Shown: one piece after another, positions 7,627-16,768 of the stretch
Position numbering within the stretch: position 1 is the first letter of the stretch
Layout of the letters: each line of letters opens with the position of its first letter
Assembly: GCA_009694185.1 (NCBI GenBank)
Contig: SHVR01000023.1
Location: 1-38,723, forward strand
Length of the DNA: 38,723 nt
Reading direction: 5' to 3'
From: Alphaproteobacteria bacterium
Lineage (GTDB): Bacteria; Pseudomonadota; Alphaproteobacteria; SHVR01
Position numbers and translations under genes: made by a program
The notes under the pieces: model-generated
The model's database searches: none
Seen by the model: only the letters and a program-made list of their open reading frames with translations
Told to the model about the DNA's origin: nothing

Positions 7627-8877
7627 TCAAGCAATCTCGTCGGCATGGATCAGATGGCCGGCAATGGCCGACGCCGCCACCGTGGCAGGTGAGGCCATGA
7701 AGATCCTGGCGCTCGGATCGCCCATGCGGCCCTTGAAGTTGCGCGTGCTCGCCGTGACGCAGGTCTCGTTCGGGCCGAGGACGCCCATATGGCCGCCGAA
7801 GCAGGCACCGCAGGTGGCGGGGGTGACGACGGCGCCCGCCTCCATCAGGGTCTGGATATAGCCCGCCTTGAGCGCGGCGATGAAGGTCGCTTGTGTGCCG
7901 GGTGTGACGAGAAAGCGGACACCGGGTGCCACTCGCTTGCCGTTCACGACCCGGGCCGCCTCGGCCAAATCGTCGAGCGTGCCGTTGGCGCAGGAACCGA
8001 TGAAGGCCTGGTCGATCTTCACCTTCCCCACCTGGCCGACCGGCACCGAGTTCTGGATCACCGAGTCCGGGAGTGCGACCAGCACTTCCAGCTTGTCGAG
8101 GTCAACCCGGCGCCGGTCCGCATAGCTGGCGTCGGCGTCGGGATACTGCTCTTCGAACGGTGCGCTGTTCCGCTCGCGCACATAGTCGAGCAGGATCTGG
8201 TCCGGCTCAAAGGTCGCGAACTCGGCGCTGAGCTCGGCGCCCATGGTCGCGAGCGTGCGCCGCGCGTTGATGGAGAGGGTGGCGAGCGCCGGGCCGCCGA
8301 ACTCCACATTCTGGTTGGTGTGATGGCCGTAGGTGCCGGCCAGATAAAGGAACACGTCCTTTGCCGAGACGCCCGGCTTGAGCTTGCCGTGGAAATCGTA
8401 GCGGACCGTTGGTGCCACCTTGAACCAAGTCTTGCCGGTGGTGATGGCCCCCAGCATGTCAGGCGACCCCACCCCCCGCGCGGCGCAGTTGAAGGCGCCC
8501 GAGGCACAGGTGTGCGAGTCCGCGCAGATGAGCACGCCACCGGGGAGCGCATAGGCGCGGTCGGCGATAACGGCATGGCCGATGCCCTGGTCGGGGCCCA
8601 CATCGTGGAAGCGCTTGATGCCGAATTTCTTCACGAACGCGCGGCCATAGGCCTGGCCTTCGGCGCTGAGCTTGTCGGGCGCGGGCACCATGTGATCGTA
8701 GATCACCACGATCTTCTCGGGATCCTGGAGCTTCAGGATCCGGCGCCGGCTATTGGGATGAAATGTGGAGTCGAGCATCACCGCCACGTCGACATTTACG
8801 ACGGCGAGATCGCCCGGCGCCACCCGCTTCTGGCCGCTCGCGCGCGCGAAGATCTTCTCGACGATGGTCATTCCCAC
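7627..8877 (-). CDS. LeuC-like large subunit of an aconitase-family hydro-lyase
   Basis: A 416-residue iron-sulfur hydro-lyase subunit. The three cysteines expected to hold the 4Fe-4S cluster are visible: C296 in IGSCANG, and C356 and C359 in CGACFGG. The substrate-side motif CADSHTCASGAFNC (119-131) differs from the GDSHTSTHGAFG of classical LeuC, in line with a side branch of the family. The start is GTG at 8877, 7 bases after GGGAGGA; an ATG two codons later is too far from that site. It is first in order over the LeuD-like gene. The operon also contains a crotonase and a ThDP decarboxylase, which suggests breakdown of a branched or hydroxylated acid. Confidence 0.87.
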   Translation of the reverse strand: MGMTIVEKIFARASGQKRVAPGDLAVVNVDVAVMLDSTFHPNSRRRILKLQDPEKIVVIYDHMVPAPDKLSAEGQAYGRAFVKKFGIKRFHDVGPDQGIGHAVIADRAYALPGGVLICADSHTCASGAFNCAARGVGSPDMLGAITTGKTWFKVAPTVRYDFHGKLKPGVSAKDVFLYLAGTYGHHTNQNVEFGGPALATLSINARRTLATMGAELSAEFATFEPDQILLDYVRERNSAPFEEQYPDADASYADRRRVDLDKLEVLVALPDSVIQNSVPVGQVGKVKIDQAFIGSCANGTLDDLAEAARVVNGKRVAPGVRFLVTPGTQATFIAALKAGYIQTLMEAGAVVTPATCGACFGGHMGVLGPNETCVTASTRNFKGRMGDPSARIFMASPATVAASAIAGHLIHADEIA

Positions 8878-8956
8878 GGTGCGATCCTCCCTTTTGCCGT
8901 CTCGTTGTTTGGACCAGCCTAGGCCTGCAACACGGGCTTTTCAAGAAAGGCGCGGA

Positions 8957-9307
8957 TCAGGCCGCGTCGAGGAACGGCAGCGCGTGCGAAAGGAAGAGTT
9001 CGGGCGTCTGCACCGCCATGAAATAGCCGCTCGCGATGTTGAGATAGCGGGCACCCGGAATGGTGTCAGCGATGTCCGCCAGCATGACATCGAGGGGAAG
9101 CGTGCCGCGCACACGCTCCGAGATGCCGGCACCGCGCAAGTCGAAGCGCAGCACGCGCTTTGCGGCGGCGAAGGCGGCGAGTGTGGGATCCCAGCTCTCC
9201 AAACTGCCGCCGAGTTCATGGATGAGCACCAGCGGGGTCTTGGGGCCTTTGCCCGTCGACTCGTAACGGAGGCTGACGCCATTAACTTCGATCCACTGCA
9301 TGGGCAT
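8957..9307 (-). pseudogene. Alpha/beta hydrolase with its middle deleted
   Basis: The 116-residue frame starts as a normal alpha/beta hydrolase: LVLIHELGGSLESWD (the oxyanion region), then VLRFDLRGAGISE. At about residue 82 it jumps to the C-terminal part, IPGARYLNIASGYFMAVQTPEL. The nucleophile elbow (G-x-S-x-G), the cap and the acid residue are missing. The family is normally about 260 residues, so roughly 140 have gone, and in the final segment the catalytic histidine is replaced (SGYF where SGHF is usual). It lies between the crotonase (14-base gap) and the LeuC-like gene, so it may formerly have acted in the same pathway. A start, a stop and an unbroken frame remain. Confidence 0.75.
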
Positions 9308-9321
9308 GGTTGCTATCCGGG

Positions 9322-10110
9322 TCAGCGGCCGCGAATGGTGGGCTGGCGCCGCTCGCGCCAGGCGGCATGAGCCTCGGCCTTGTCCTCGGTCAACTCCAGC
9401 GCCATGAAGCGATAGGCGTCGACCAGGGAGGCATCCTTCAGGTTCGGGATGTCGAGGCCGCGATTGAGGCTTTCCTTGGCGATGCGCGCGGCGAGCGGCG
9501 GCAGCGCCGCGATATGCTCGGCGACATCCATGGCCGCATCCATCAGCTTCGCATGCGGTACCAACCACTGGGCGAGACCGATGCGATAGGCTTCCTCGGC
9601 CTGCAAGGGAAAGCCCATGGCGAGGCGCATGGCCTGGCCCTTGCCGATCCAGCGCTGGAGGCGTACCGAGCCGCCGAAGGCGGGCGTGATGCCGAGTGCG
9701 ACTTGCGGCATGCGCCACTCGGCGCGTTCGGAGGCGACGATCAGATCGCAGCAATAAGTCACGATGCAGCCGATGCCGATGGCATAGCCATTGACCGCCG
9801 CCACCACCGGCTTGGCGAAGTCGGTCAGCACATTGAATGCGTGGTCCTTCCACTTCGGCAGGTGCTCGATGAAATCGGCGGCCGACGCGATGGTGTGGGT
9901 GTTGGGGTCCTTGAGGTCGGCCCCGGCCGAGAAGGCGCGCCCCGCCTCGTCGCCCGTCAGGATGGCGACGCGGATGTCGCGATCATCCTCCATGCGGGCG
10001 AAATGCTCGGCGAGGCCGGTGTAGAATTCCTGGCACCAGGCGTTGCGCGCCTCCGGACGGCTCAGCGTGACCAGGCCCACATGGCCGCGTTTCTCATAGA
10101 GTACGGGCAT
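9322..10110 (-). CDS. Crotonase-fold enzyme (enoyl-CoA hydratase/isomerase family) lacking both hydratase glutamates
   Basis: A 262-residue crotonase with the oxyanion-hole loop AFSAGADLK (59-67) and the second glycine strand VNGYAIGIGC (106-115). By alignment to rat enoyl-CoA hydratase, the two catalytic glutamates (144 and 164) fall at Gln136 (MPQVALG) and Arg162 (GQAMRLA). Ordinary hydration is therefore unlikely. Other crotonase reactions (isomerisation, C-C cleavage, thioester hydrolysis) remain possible. It is 12 bases downstream of the ThDP-enzyme gene and precedes the decayed hydrolase, in an operon that ends with the LeuCD-like pair if the 79-base gap before LeuC is read through. Confidence 0.85.
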   Translation of the reverse strand: MPVLYEKRGHVGLVTLSRPEARNAWCQEFYTGLAEHFARMEDDRDIRVAILTGDEAGRAFSAGADLKDPNTHTIASAADFIEHLPKWKDHAFNVLTDFAKPVVAAVNGYAIGIGCIVTYCCDLIVASERAEWRMPQVALGITPAFGGSVRLQRWIGKGQAMRLAMGFPLQAEEAYRIGLAQWLVPHAKLMDAAMDVAEHIAALPPLAARIAKESLNRGLDIPNLKDASLVDAYRFMALELTEDKAEAHAAWRERRQPTIRGR

Positions 10111-10122
10111 TTCTCACTCCCC

Positions 10123-11799
10123 TCAAACGGTGCCTTCGACCATCACTTCGATCAGCACCGGCACCGATCCCGCGAGCGCCGCCTGGAAGGCCCGCTCGAA
10201 GGCGGCCCCGGTCTCGACGCGCTCCGCCGCCATGCCGAAGGCGCGCGCCAGGCCGGCGCCGTCGATGGGCGGGTCCTTGAAGTCCATGCCGATGAACTTC
10301 TCGTTGCCGTGAAAGAGCTTCAGGCGCTGCTTGATGATGCGGTAGCCGCCATTGTTGCAGAGCACGAAGACGATCGGGAGCTTGTTGTTGGCGGCACTCC
10401 AGAGCGCCTGGATGCTGTACATGGCGCTGCCGTCGCCGATGATGGCAACCACCCGCCGGGTGGGCTGGGCGAGCTGAACGCCCACCGCCGCCGCGATGCC
10501 CCAGCCGATGCCGCCGCTCACATTGCCGAAATAGGTGTAGCGGTCCCGATAGGGGAGATAGGTGTTGAGGCTGCCGGCGGTGGTCACGCCCTCGTCGACC
10601 ACGATGGCCGTCTCCGGCAAGAGGTCGCAAAGCCGCAGCATCAGCCAGTCGGGGTTGATGGGCGTCAGGGCCGCCTTGGTCGCCGCCTTCGCGGCACGAG
10701 CCTGGCGCTGGGTCGACCAGTTCTTGTCCGCGAGGCTGGCGGTCGCGGCCTCGGCGCGGGCGCGCCGCTCGGGCCCACCGAGTTCGGCAATGAGCGGCGT
10801 CAATGCCAGGAGCGTTTCCTTGACGTCGGCCCGGATCGCCAGCTCGGCCGGATAGTTCTTTCCCATCTCCCAGTCGCGGAGCCCGATCTGGATCACCTTC
10901 ATATGGGTTGGCATGGCGTCGGTCTCGCTATAGACCGACATCTGCAACACGTTCGAGCCGACGCAGATCAGGGTGTCGAACGGTGTCAGGAGTTCGCGCA
11001 CCTGTTTCTGGCTGCGCGATAGCTGGCCGAGAAAGAGCGGGTGTTCCGAGGGGAAATGGGCGCCCGTCACCACGGTCTGCTGATAGGCGGGGGCACCCAG
11101 CGCTTCGGCGAAGCGGGCGATCTCGGCGAAGGCATCGCTGGTCACGATCTCATGGCCCGCCAGGATGACCGGCTTCTCGGCCGCGAGAAGCCGGTCGGCG
11201 AGCCGGGCGAGGGCCGCATCGGACGGCCTGGTGGCGGTGTCCACATGGGTCGCCCGGCCGAGATCGAGGGCGGCGAAACTGTTCAGGATGTCGCCCGGCA
11301 GCGAGATGAACACCGGCCCGGTCGGCGCCGTGGTGGCGATCTTGGCGGCCCGGTGCATGATGCGCGGCAAATCGGCGAGCTGGGTCACTTCGGTCGCCCA
11401 TTTGGTGACGGGTGCGGCGATCGGCACCAGTGGCGCGTAGAGCAGCGGCTCCATCAGGCCATGGCCCTGTTCCTGCTGGCCGGCGGTGACGATGAGCGGC
11501 GTGCCCGAGACAAAGGCGGTGTAGAGGGTTCCGATGGCATTGCCGAGGCCGGGTGCCACATGGACGTTGCACGCCACCAGCTCACCCGAGGCGCGCGCGT
11601 AGCCGTCGGCCATGGCGACCACGATGGATTCCTGCAAGCCCATGACATAGCCCATCTCCGGATATTCCGTGAGCGCGTGCATGATCGGCAATTCGGTGGT
11701 GCCCGGATTGCCGAACATCTGGCGCACGCCGACACCCTTCAAGAGTTCGATGAAGGCGTTGCGGCCACTGATCCGGTTGGAGGTTGCGGTATCGGGCAT
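10123..11799 (-). CDS. ThDP-dependent decarboxylase, benzoylformate-decarboxylase-like
   Basis: A 558-residue enzyme of the acetolactate synthase / benzoylformate decarboxylase superfamily. The Pyr domain carries the activating Glu36 (NPGTTELP) and ESIVVAMADGYAR at 57-69. The central domain carries ITAGQQEQGH-like and LICVGSNV segments. The PP domain has the ThDP motif GDGS (455-458) to NN (482-483). It probably decarboxylates a 2-oxo acid to an aldehyde. The start at 11799 has GGGGAG 8 bases upstream. It heads the minus-strand operon (crotonase, decayed hydrolase) and is divergent from the GMC oxidoreductase across about 105 bases that must hold both promoters. Confidence 0.87.
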   Translation of the reverse strand: MPDTATSNRISGRNAFIELLKGVGVRQMFGNPGTTELPIMHALTEYPEMGYVMGLQESIVVAMADGYARASGELVACNVHVAPGLGNAIGTLYTAFVSGTPLIVTAGQQEQGHGLMEPLLYAPLVPIAAPVTKWATEVTQLADLPRIMHRAAKIATTAPTGPVFISLPGDILNSFAALDLGRATHVDTATRPSDAALARLADRLLAAEKPVILAGHEIVTSDAFAEIARFAEALGAPAYQQTVVTGAHFPSEHPLFLGQLSRSQKQVRELLTPFDTLICVGSNVLQMSVYSETDAMPTHMKVIQIGLRDWEMGKNYPAELAIRADVKETLLALTPLIAELGGPERRARAEAATASLADKNWSTQRQARAAKAATKAALTPINPDWLMLRLCDLLPETAIVVDEGVTTAGSLNTYLPYRDRYTYFGNVSGGIGWGIAAAVGVQLAQPTRRVVAIIGDGSAMYSIQALWSAANNKLPIVFVLCNNGGYRIIKQRLKLFHGNEKFIGMDFKDPPIDGAGLARAFGMAAERVETGAAFERAFQAALAGSVPVLIEVMVEGTV

Positions 11800-11905
11800 G
11801 GCGTGCTCCCCTTTCGCGGGCGGCGGGAATTGGTCGGTCGGCCGAGTATCGGTAGGAACCGGCCCGGGCCGCAAGAGGGGCTGGACGACATGAGGGGGTT
11901 TGCGG

Positions 11906-13504
11906 GTGGACTATGACTACATCATCGTCGGCGCCGGGTCGGCGGGCTGCGTGCTCGCCAATCGCCTGAGTGCCGATGCGCGCCATCGGGTGCTGCTGCT
12001 CGAAGCCGGTCCCGAGGACCGCAATCCCTGGATCCATGTGCCGATCGGCTATGGCAAGAACGTCAACAATCCGGCCGTGAATTGGTGCTTCCAGAGCGAG
12101 CCCGAGCCGTATTGCAATAACGAGCGCCATTTTCTGCCGCGCGGCCGGGTGCTGGGCGGGTCCAGCTCGATCAACGGCATGGTCTATGTGCGCGGCCAAG
12201 TGCACGATTTCGACATGTGGGCGCAACTCGGCTGCCGCGGCTGGTCCTATGACGATGTGCTGCCCTATTTCAGGCGCTCGGAAAATAACAGCCGGGGTGG
12301 CGACGACATTCACGGCTCGGGTGGGCCGCTCGATGTATCGGACGTGCGCGACCACTATGAGCTCTGCGATGCCATGATTAAGGCGGGCGGAGAAGTCGGC
12401 ATTCCCCGCAATGACGACATCAACGGCCGGGTGCAGGAAGGCATCGGCTATCACCAGGCGACAATCCGCAATGGCTGGCGTTGCAGCACGGCGGTTGCCT
12501 TTCTCAAACCCGCGCGTTCGCGCGCCAATCTCCATGTCGAGACCAATGCGCTCGGGAGTCGCGTTCTCTTTGCGGGCAAGCGGGCGACGGGTGTGGCCTA
12601 TACGGTCAAGGGTGCCTCGCGCCAGGCGGGCGCCGGCCGGGCCGTCATCCTCTCGGGTGGCGCCTATAGTTCGCCGCAGCTCCTCGAACTCTCGGGCGTC
12701 GGCCAGCCGGAGCGCCTGAACAGGCTGGGGGTTCCGGTGGTGCATGCGTTGCCGGGTGTCGGCGAGAACATGCAAGACCATCAGGTCCTGCGCATGCGCT
12801 GGCGCATCACCCAGCGGGTCACGCTGAACGAGCGGGTGCGTGGCCTGCCGGCGCTCGTTGAGGGCATCCGCTATGCCCTCAATCGCACGGGCGTATTGAG
12901 CCTTCCCACACTGCCGATGAGCGCCTTTGTGCGCACCCGGCCCGAGCTCGCGTCGCCCGATGTTCAGTTCCAAATCTTTCCGGGCTCCTATCAGGCCGTC
13001 GAGGATCGCAAACTCGACCGCGAGCCGGGCATCACCATCGGCGTCACCTTGTTGCGGGTGGAGAGCCGTGGCCATGTGCATGCCCGCTCGGCCGACCCGG
13101 CCGCACCCCCCGCCATCTTCACCAATCTGCTCTCGACCGAGGGCGATCGGCAAACCGCCCTGCTCGCCATGCGACTGTGCCGCCGCATGGTGGAAGCGCC
13201 TGCCATGGACGCTTATCGCGGCATGGAATTGACGCCCGGCAAGGCCATAGAGAGCGATACCGAATTCCTGGACGCGGCGCGCGGCATGGTCCATTCCAAC
13301 TGGCATCCGGCGGGAAGCTGCAAGATGGGCGTCGATGCCATGGCCGTGGTCGATCCCGAATTGCGCGTCCTGGGGCTCGAGGGACTGCGGGTGATCGACG
13401 CCTCGATCATGCCGAACGTGATTTGCGGCAACACCAACGCGGCCACCATCATGATCGCCGAAAAAGGTGCCGACTTGATCCTGGCGGCCGCCCGCGCGGC
13501 TTGA
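11906..13504 (+). CDS. GMC-family FAD oxidoreductase (choline dehydrogenase-like)
   Basis: A 532-residue flavoprotein. The FAD-binding DYIIVGAGSAGCVLANRLS opens the protein, followed by the GMC signature RGRVLGGSSSINGMVYVRG and the second signature GAYSSPQLLELSGVG. The active-site His467 lies in NWHPAGSCKMG, with Asn511 (GNTNA) as the usual second residue. It oxidises an alcohol to an aldehyde or ketone; the substrate is unknown. GTG at 11906 is chosen as start because GAGGGGG lies 7 bases before it; a TTG two codons earlier is too close to that site. The next gene is a D-2-hydroxyacid dehydrogenase 22 bases on, consistent with sequential oxidations. Confidence 0.88.
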   Translation: MDYDYIIVGAGSAGCVLANRLSADARHRVLLLEAGPEDRNPWIHVPIGYGKNVNNPAVNWCFQSEPEPYCNNERHFLPRGRVLGGSSSINGMVYVRGQVHDFDMWAQLGCRGWSYDDVLPYFRRSENNSRGGDDIHGSGGPLDVSDVRDHYELCDAMIKAGGEVGIPRNDDINGRVQEGIGYHQATIRNGWRCSTAVAFLKPARSRANLHVETNALGSRVLFAGKRATGVAYTVKGASRQAGAGRAVILSGGAYSSPQLLELSGVGQPERLNRLGVPVVHALPGVGENMQDHQVLRMRWRITQRVTLNERVRGLPALVEGIRYALNRTGVLSLPTLPMSAFVRTRPELASPDVQFQIFPGSYQAVEDRKLDREPGITIGVTLLRVESRGHVHARSADPAAPPAIFTNLLSTEGDRQTALLAMRLCRRMVEAPAMDAYRGMELTPGKAIESDTEFLDAARGMVHSNWHPAGSCKMGVDAMAVVDPELRVLGLEGLRVIDASIMPNVICGNTNAATIMIAEKGADLILAAARAA

Positions 13505-13526
13505 ACCAATAAAGGAGGAAAACACC

Positions 13527-14516
13527 ATGCCCGCGAAGATCGCCCTGGTGACACCGTTTCCCTCGGTCGGCCAAGTGGCCCGCGACATGCTGCCGGCCGG
13601 CTATGAGCTGATCGAGACCGATGCCCGCAAGCCCGAGTTTCTCGCCTCGATCAAGGCGGCCGACTATTTTATTGGCGCACCCCCGGTGCAGCTTGGCGAG
13701 GCGTTCTTCAAGGCGGCACCCGGCCTCAAGCTGGTGCAGCTCATCAGCGCCGGCTATGACCGCTGGGACCTGGACGCGGCGAGGGCCGCGGGCGTGCCTA
13801 TCGCCAATAATGGCGGTTCCAATTCCGTCGCGGTCGCCGAGCACGCGCTGATGCTGATGCTGGCCACCATGCGGAAAATGGTCGTCCAGCATCGCAACGT
13901 CATCTCGGGGCGCTGGCGCGGCCCCGATGCCGCCTCGTTCGTTACCTATGAACTCGAAGGCCGTACGCTCGGCATCATCGGCCTCGGGACCATCGGCAAG
14001 AAAGTGGCACGACGAGCGTTGGCGTTCGGCATGGCGGTGCAATATTACGACATCGTGCGCCTGACCGAGGATCAAGAGGACGCGCTCGGCGTGCGTTTCA
14101 AGCTGCGCCAAGAAATCTTGGCGACCTCGGATATCGTCACTCTCCATGTGCCCTTGACGCCGGCCAGCCGCGACATGATCGGCGAGGCGGAACTCGCCCT
14201 GATGAAGCCCTCGGCCATCCTGATCAACACGGCGCGCGGGCCGCTGGTGCAGGAGGCCGCGCTGCATCGCGCGCTCAGCAATGGCACCATCGCCGGCGCC
14301 GGTCTCGACGTCCTGGTGGAGGAGCCGCCGCCCCAGAACCACGCCTTCTTCTCGCTCGAGAACGTCATCCTGACGCCGCATCTGGCGGGTCCCACCTATG
14401 ACAATTGGTTCAAGGCGTTCCGCAACGCCTATGACAATGTGGAGCGCGTCCGGCGTGGCGACGCGCCGCTCTGGGTGGTGGCGGAACTGCGCTCCCTGAT
14501 CAAGCCGAAGGACTGA
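13527..14516 (+). CDS. D-2-hydroxyacid dehydrogenase
   Basis: A 329-residue NAD(P)-dependent enzyme of the D-isomer-specific family. The Rossmann motif GLGTIG is at 152-157. The catalytic set is Arg237 (NTARGPL), Glu266 (EEPPP) and His285 (TPHLAGPT). It interconverts a 2-oxo acid and a D-2-hydroxy acid (glyoxylate/hydroxypyruvate, phosphoglycerate or a larger substrate). There is no ACT domain, so it is not a regulated SerA. The start is firm, with AAAGGAGG 7 bases upstream of ATG. It probably shares a transcript with the GMC oxidoreductase. Its stop faces the stop of the SMP-30-like gene, 6 bases away. Confidence 0.9.
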   Translation: MPAKIALVTPFPSVGQVARDMLPAGYELIETDARKPEFLASIKAADYFIGAPPVQLGEAFFKAAPGLKLVQLISAGYDRWDLDAARAAGVPIANNGGSNSVAVAEHALMLMLATMRKMVVQHRNVISGRWRGPDAASFVTYELEGRTLGIIGLGTIGKKVARRALAFGMAVQYYDIVRLTEDQEDALGVRFKLRQEILATSDIVTLHVPLTPASRDMIGEAELALMKPSAILINTARGPLVQEAALHRALSNGTIAGAGLDVLVEEPPPQNHAFFSLENVILTPHLAGPTYDNWFKAFRNAYDNVERVRRGDAPLWVVAELRSLIKPKD

Positions 14517-14522
14517 GGCGGC

Positions 14523-15464
14523 CTACCAGCATTTGTCGCCGCGGGTGTTGACGTAGAGGGCATAGAGGGACTGGCTCGCCGCCATGAACAGCCGGTTGCG
14601 CTTGACGCCGCCAAAACAGAGGTTGGCGCAGCGCTCCGGCAAGTGGATGTGGCCGATGGGTGTCGCGTCGGGCGCGAAAATTCGCACGCCATTGTGGCCC
14701 TTGCCCATGCCCCAGCCGGCCCAGAGATTGCCGTCCACATCGCAGCGGAAGCCATCCGGGGCGCCATCGGCGCCGGCGTCGATGAAGAGGCGGCCATTGG
14801 CGAGCCTGGTGCCGCCGTCGGTCACGTCGAAGACGTGGATCTTGCGGTTGGGCGTGGCGCCCGATTCCACCACATAGAGCCGGCTCTCGTCGGGCGAGAA
14901 AGCGAGCCCGTTCGGCCGATTGACGGCGCCGGTCGCCACATTGGCCTGGCCGGTCGTGGGGTCGAGCCGGTAGACGTTGGTGGGTAGCTCCTGCTGGTCC
15001 ACATGGCCCTCATAGTCGGCGAGGATGCCGAAGGGCGGGTCGGTGAACCAGATGCTGTCGTCGGACTTCACCACGATGTCGTTGGGCGAGTTGAGGCGCT
15101 TGCCCTCGAAGCGGTCCATCAGCACGGTGATCGACCCGTCATATTCGGTGCGGATAATCCGGCGCGTATCATGCTCGCAAGCAACGAGCCGGCCCTGGCG
15201 GTCGCGGGTGTGGCCGTTGGCATTGTTGGCGGGTTTACGGAAGACGCTGACGACGCCGGTCTCCTCCTCCCATTTCAGGATGCGATTGTTTGGGATGTCG
15301 CTCCATAGCAGATATCGCCCGTCGCCGAACCAGACCGGCCCCTCAGACCAGCGGCAGCCATGGTAGAGCCGTTCGACCGCCGCCAGCGTGACGCGGTATT
15401 TGGCAAAACGCGGGTCGAGGATCTCAACCGCCGGATCGGGATAGGTTTCGCTCGGTGTCCACAT
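14523..15464 (-). CDS. SMP-30/gluconolactonase-family lactonase
   Basis: A 313-residue six-bladed propeller hydrolase. The expected metal and substrate residues are visible: Glu41 (RWSEGPVWFG), Asn128 (SPNDIVV), Asn185 (NRPNGLAFS) and Asp237 (APDGFRCD). Members hydrolyse sugar or aromatic lactones using a divalent metal. The start at 15464 has GGAGG just upstream; the alternative 11 codons earlier has none as good. It is divergent from the enolase-superfamily sugar-acid dehydratase-like gene, a common partnership in sugar-acid breakdown (lactone to acid to 2-oxo-3-deoxy acid), which supports a shared pathway. Confidence 0.87.
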   Translation of the reverse strand: MWTPSETYPDPAVEILDPRFAKYRVTLAAVERLYHGCRWSEGPVWFGDGRYLLWSDIPNNRILKWEEETGVVSVFRKPANNANGHTRDRQGRLVACEHDTRRIIRTEYDGSITVLMDRFEGKRLNSPNDIVVKSDDSIWFTDPPFGILADYEGHVDQQELPTNVYRLDPTTGQANVATGAVNRPNGLAFSPDESRLYVVESGATPNRKIHVFDVTDGGTRLANGRLFIDAGADGAPDGFRCDVDGNLWAGWGMGKGHNGVRIFAPDATPIGHIHLPERCANLCFGGVKRNRLFMAASQSLYALYVNTRGDKCW

Positions 15465-15552
15465 GGTGCCCTCCGTTTCATTGCCCTCTTGTGCCATGAA
15501 CCCTAGCCAATGCTAGGCTCCGAGGCGATGGGTTTGCAGACGGGGGATACTC

Positions 15553-16761
15553 ATGAAGGTCGCCAAGATCGAGACGCTGCATTGTGATGCCGGCTGGCGG
15601 AACTACAACTTCCTCAAGCTCACCACCGCCGACGGGGTGGTGGGCTGGAGCGAGTTCGACGAGGGTTTCGGCTCGCCCGGCGTGACCACGGTGATCGAGC
15701 GCCTGGCGCCCCGCGTCATCGGCCAGTCGGCGGCCGACCATGAGCGCGTCTATGCCGAACTCTATGCCGCGACCCGGCCGGCCGCGGGCGGCGTGGTGGG
15801 CGAGGGCTTGGGTGCGATCGAGAACGCGCTCCTCGACGCCAAGGCGCGCACGCTCGGCGTGCCCTGTCACACGCTGCTTGGCGGCAAGCAGCGCGACCGG
15901 GTGCGCATCTACTGGTCGCACTGTGCCACCTGGCGCATCAATCACCCGCAATATTATCCGCCGGCGATCACCGATCTTGCCGGCGTCAAGGCCATGGGCG
16001 CCGAAGTGCGCGAGAAGGGCTTCGGCGCCGCCAAGACCAACATCCTCATCCACGACCAGGGGCCGTCCAAGGGCTGGCGGCCGGGCTTCGGCGTGCCGTT
16101 CCAGCCCGACCTCAATGTCGACCGCCATGTGCTGCGTAACCTTCGCGCCCATCTGGAAGCCTTCCGCGAGGGTGCGGGACCCGATATCGACCTGCTGCTC
16201 GACCTCAACTTCAACGCCAAGACCGAGGGCTATCTGAAAATCCTCCGGGCCATCGCCGACATGGACATGTTCTGGATCGAGATCGACACTTATAACGCCG
16301 AGGCGCTTGGCTATATCCGCGACCACAGCCCGCACCCGATCAGCTCCTGCGAGACGCTCATTGGCATCCGCGAGTTCCTGCCCTTCTTCAAGGCCCAAGC
16401 CATGGATGTGGCGATCATCGACGCGGTCTGGAATGGCGTCTGGCAATCCATGAAGATCGCGGCCCTTGCCGAGGCTTATGAGGTCAACGTGGCGCCGCAT
16501 AATTTCTACGGCCATCTCTGCTCCATGATGAACGTGCATTTCGCGGCGGCGGTACCGAATTTGCGCATCATGGAAATCGACATCGACCGGCTCGCCTGGG
16601 ATCATGAGTTGTTCACCCATGTGCCGGAGATCGAGGACGGCCACATCGTCGTGCCGGATCGCCCGGGCTGGGGCACCGAGCCCAACGAGGCGGCGATCCG
16701 CGCCCATCCGCCCAAGGGCGGTCAGGGCGGTCTCGTCGCCGGCGCGCCCAAGCGCGGGTGA
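15553..16761 (+). CDS. Mandelate racemase / sugar-acid dehydratase-type enolase-superfamily enzyme
   Basis: A 402-residue enolase-superfamily enzyme. Metal ligands are Asp217 (LLLDLNF), Glu243 (FWIEIDT) and Glu267 (SSCETLIG). The base pair is His316 (VAPHNFYG) with Asp290, and Lys161 (AAKTN) offers a second base, as in the mandelate racemase group. These enzymes abstract the proton next to a carboxylate, giving racemisation or dehydration of an acid sugar. It begins a plus-strand operon, followed 7 bases later by a binding-protein-fold gene. The SMP-30-like lactonase on the other side points to sugar acids, but the substrate is not determined. The leader CGGGGGATAC serves as ribosome site. 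Confidence 0.88.
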   Translation: MKVAKIETLHCDAGWRNYNFLKLTTADGVVGWSEFDEGFGSPGVTTVIERLAPRVIGQSAADHERVYAELYAATRPAAGGVVGEGLGAIENALLDAKARTLGVPCHTLLGGKQRDRVRIYWSHCATWRINHPQYYPPAITDLAGVKAMGAEVREKGFGAAKTNILIHDQGPSKGWRPGFGVPFQPDLNVDRHVLRNLRAHLEAFREGAGPDIDLLLDLNFNAKTEGYLKILRAIADMDMFWIEIDTYNAEALGYIRDHSPHPISSCETLIGIREFLPFFKAQAMDVAIIDAVWNGVWQSMKIAALAEAYEVNVAPHNFYGHLCSMMNVHFAAAVPNLRIMEIDIDRLAWDHELFTHVPEIEDGHIVVPDRPGWGTEPNEAAIRAHPPKGGQGGLVAGAPKRG

Positions 16762-16768
16762 GGAAGCC

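Noticed and set aside
11582-13588. Minus-strand open frame of 668 codons opposite the GMC oxidoreductase
   Set aside because: Shadow of the GMC gene; no motif, no ribosome site, and its end overlaps the ThDP-enzyme gene in another frame.
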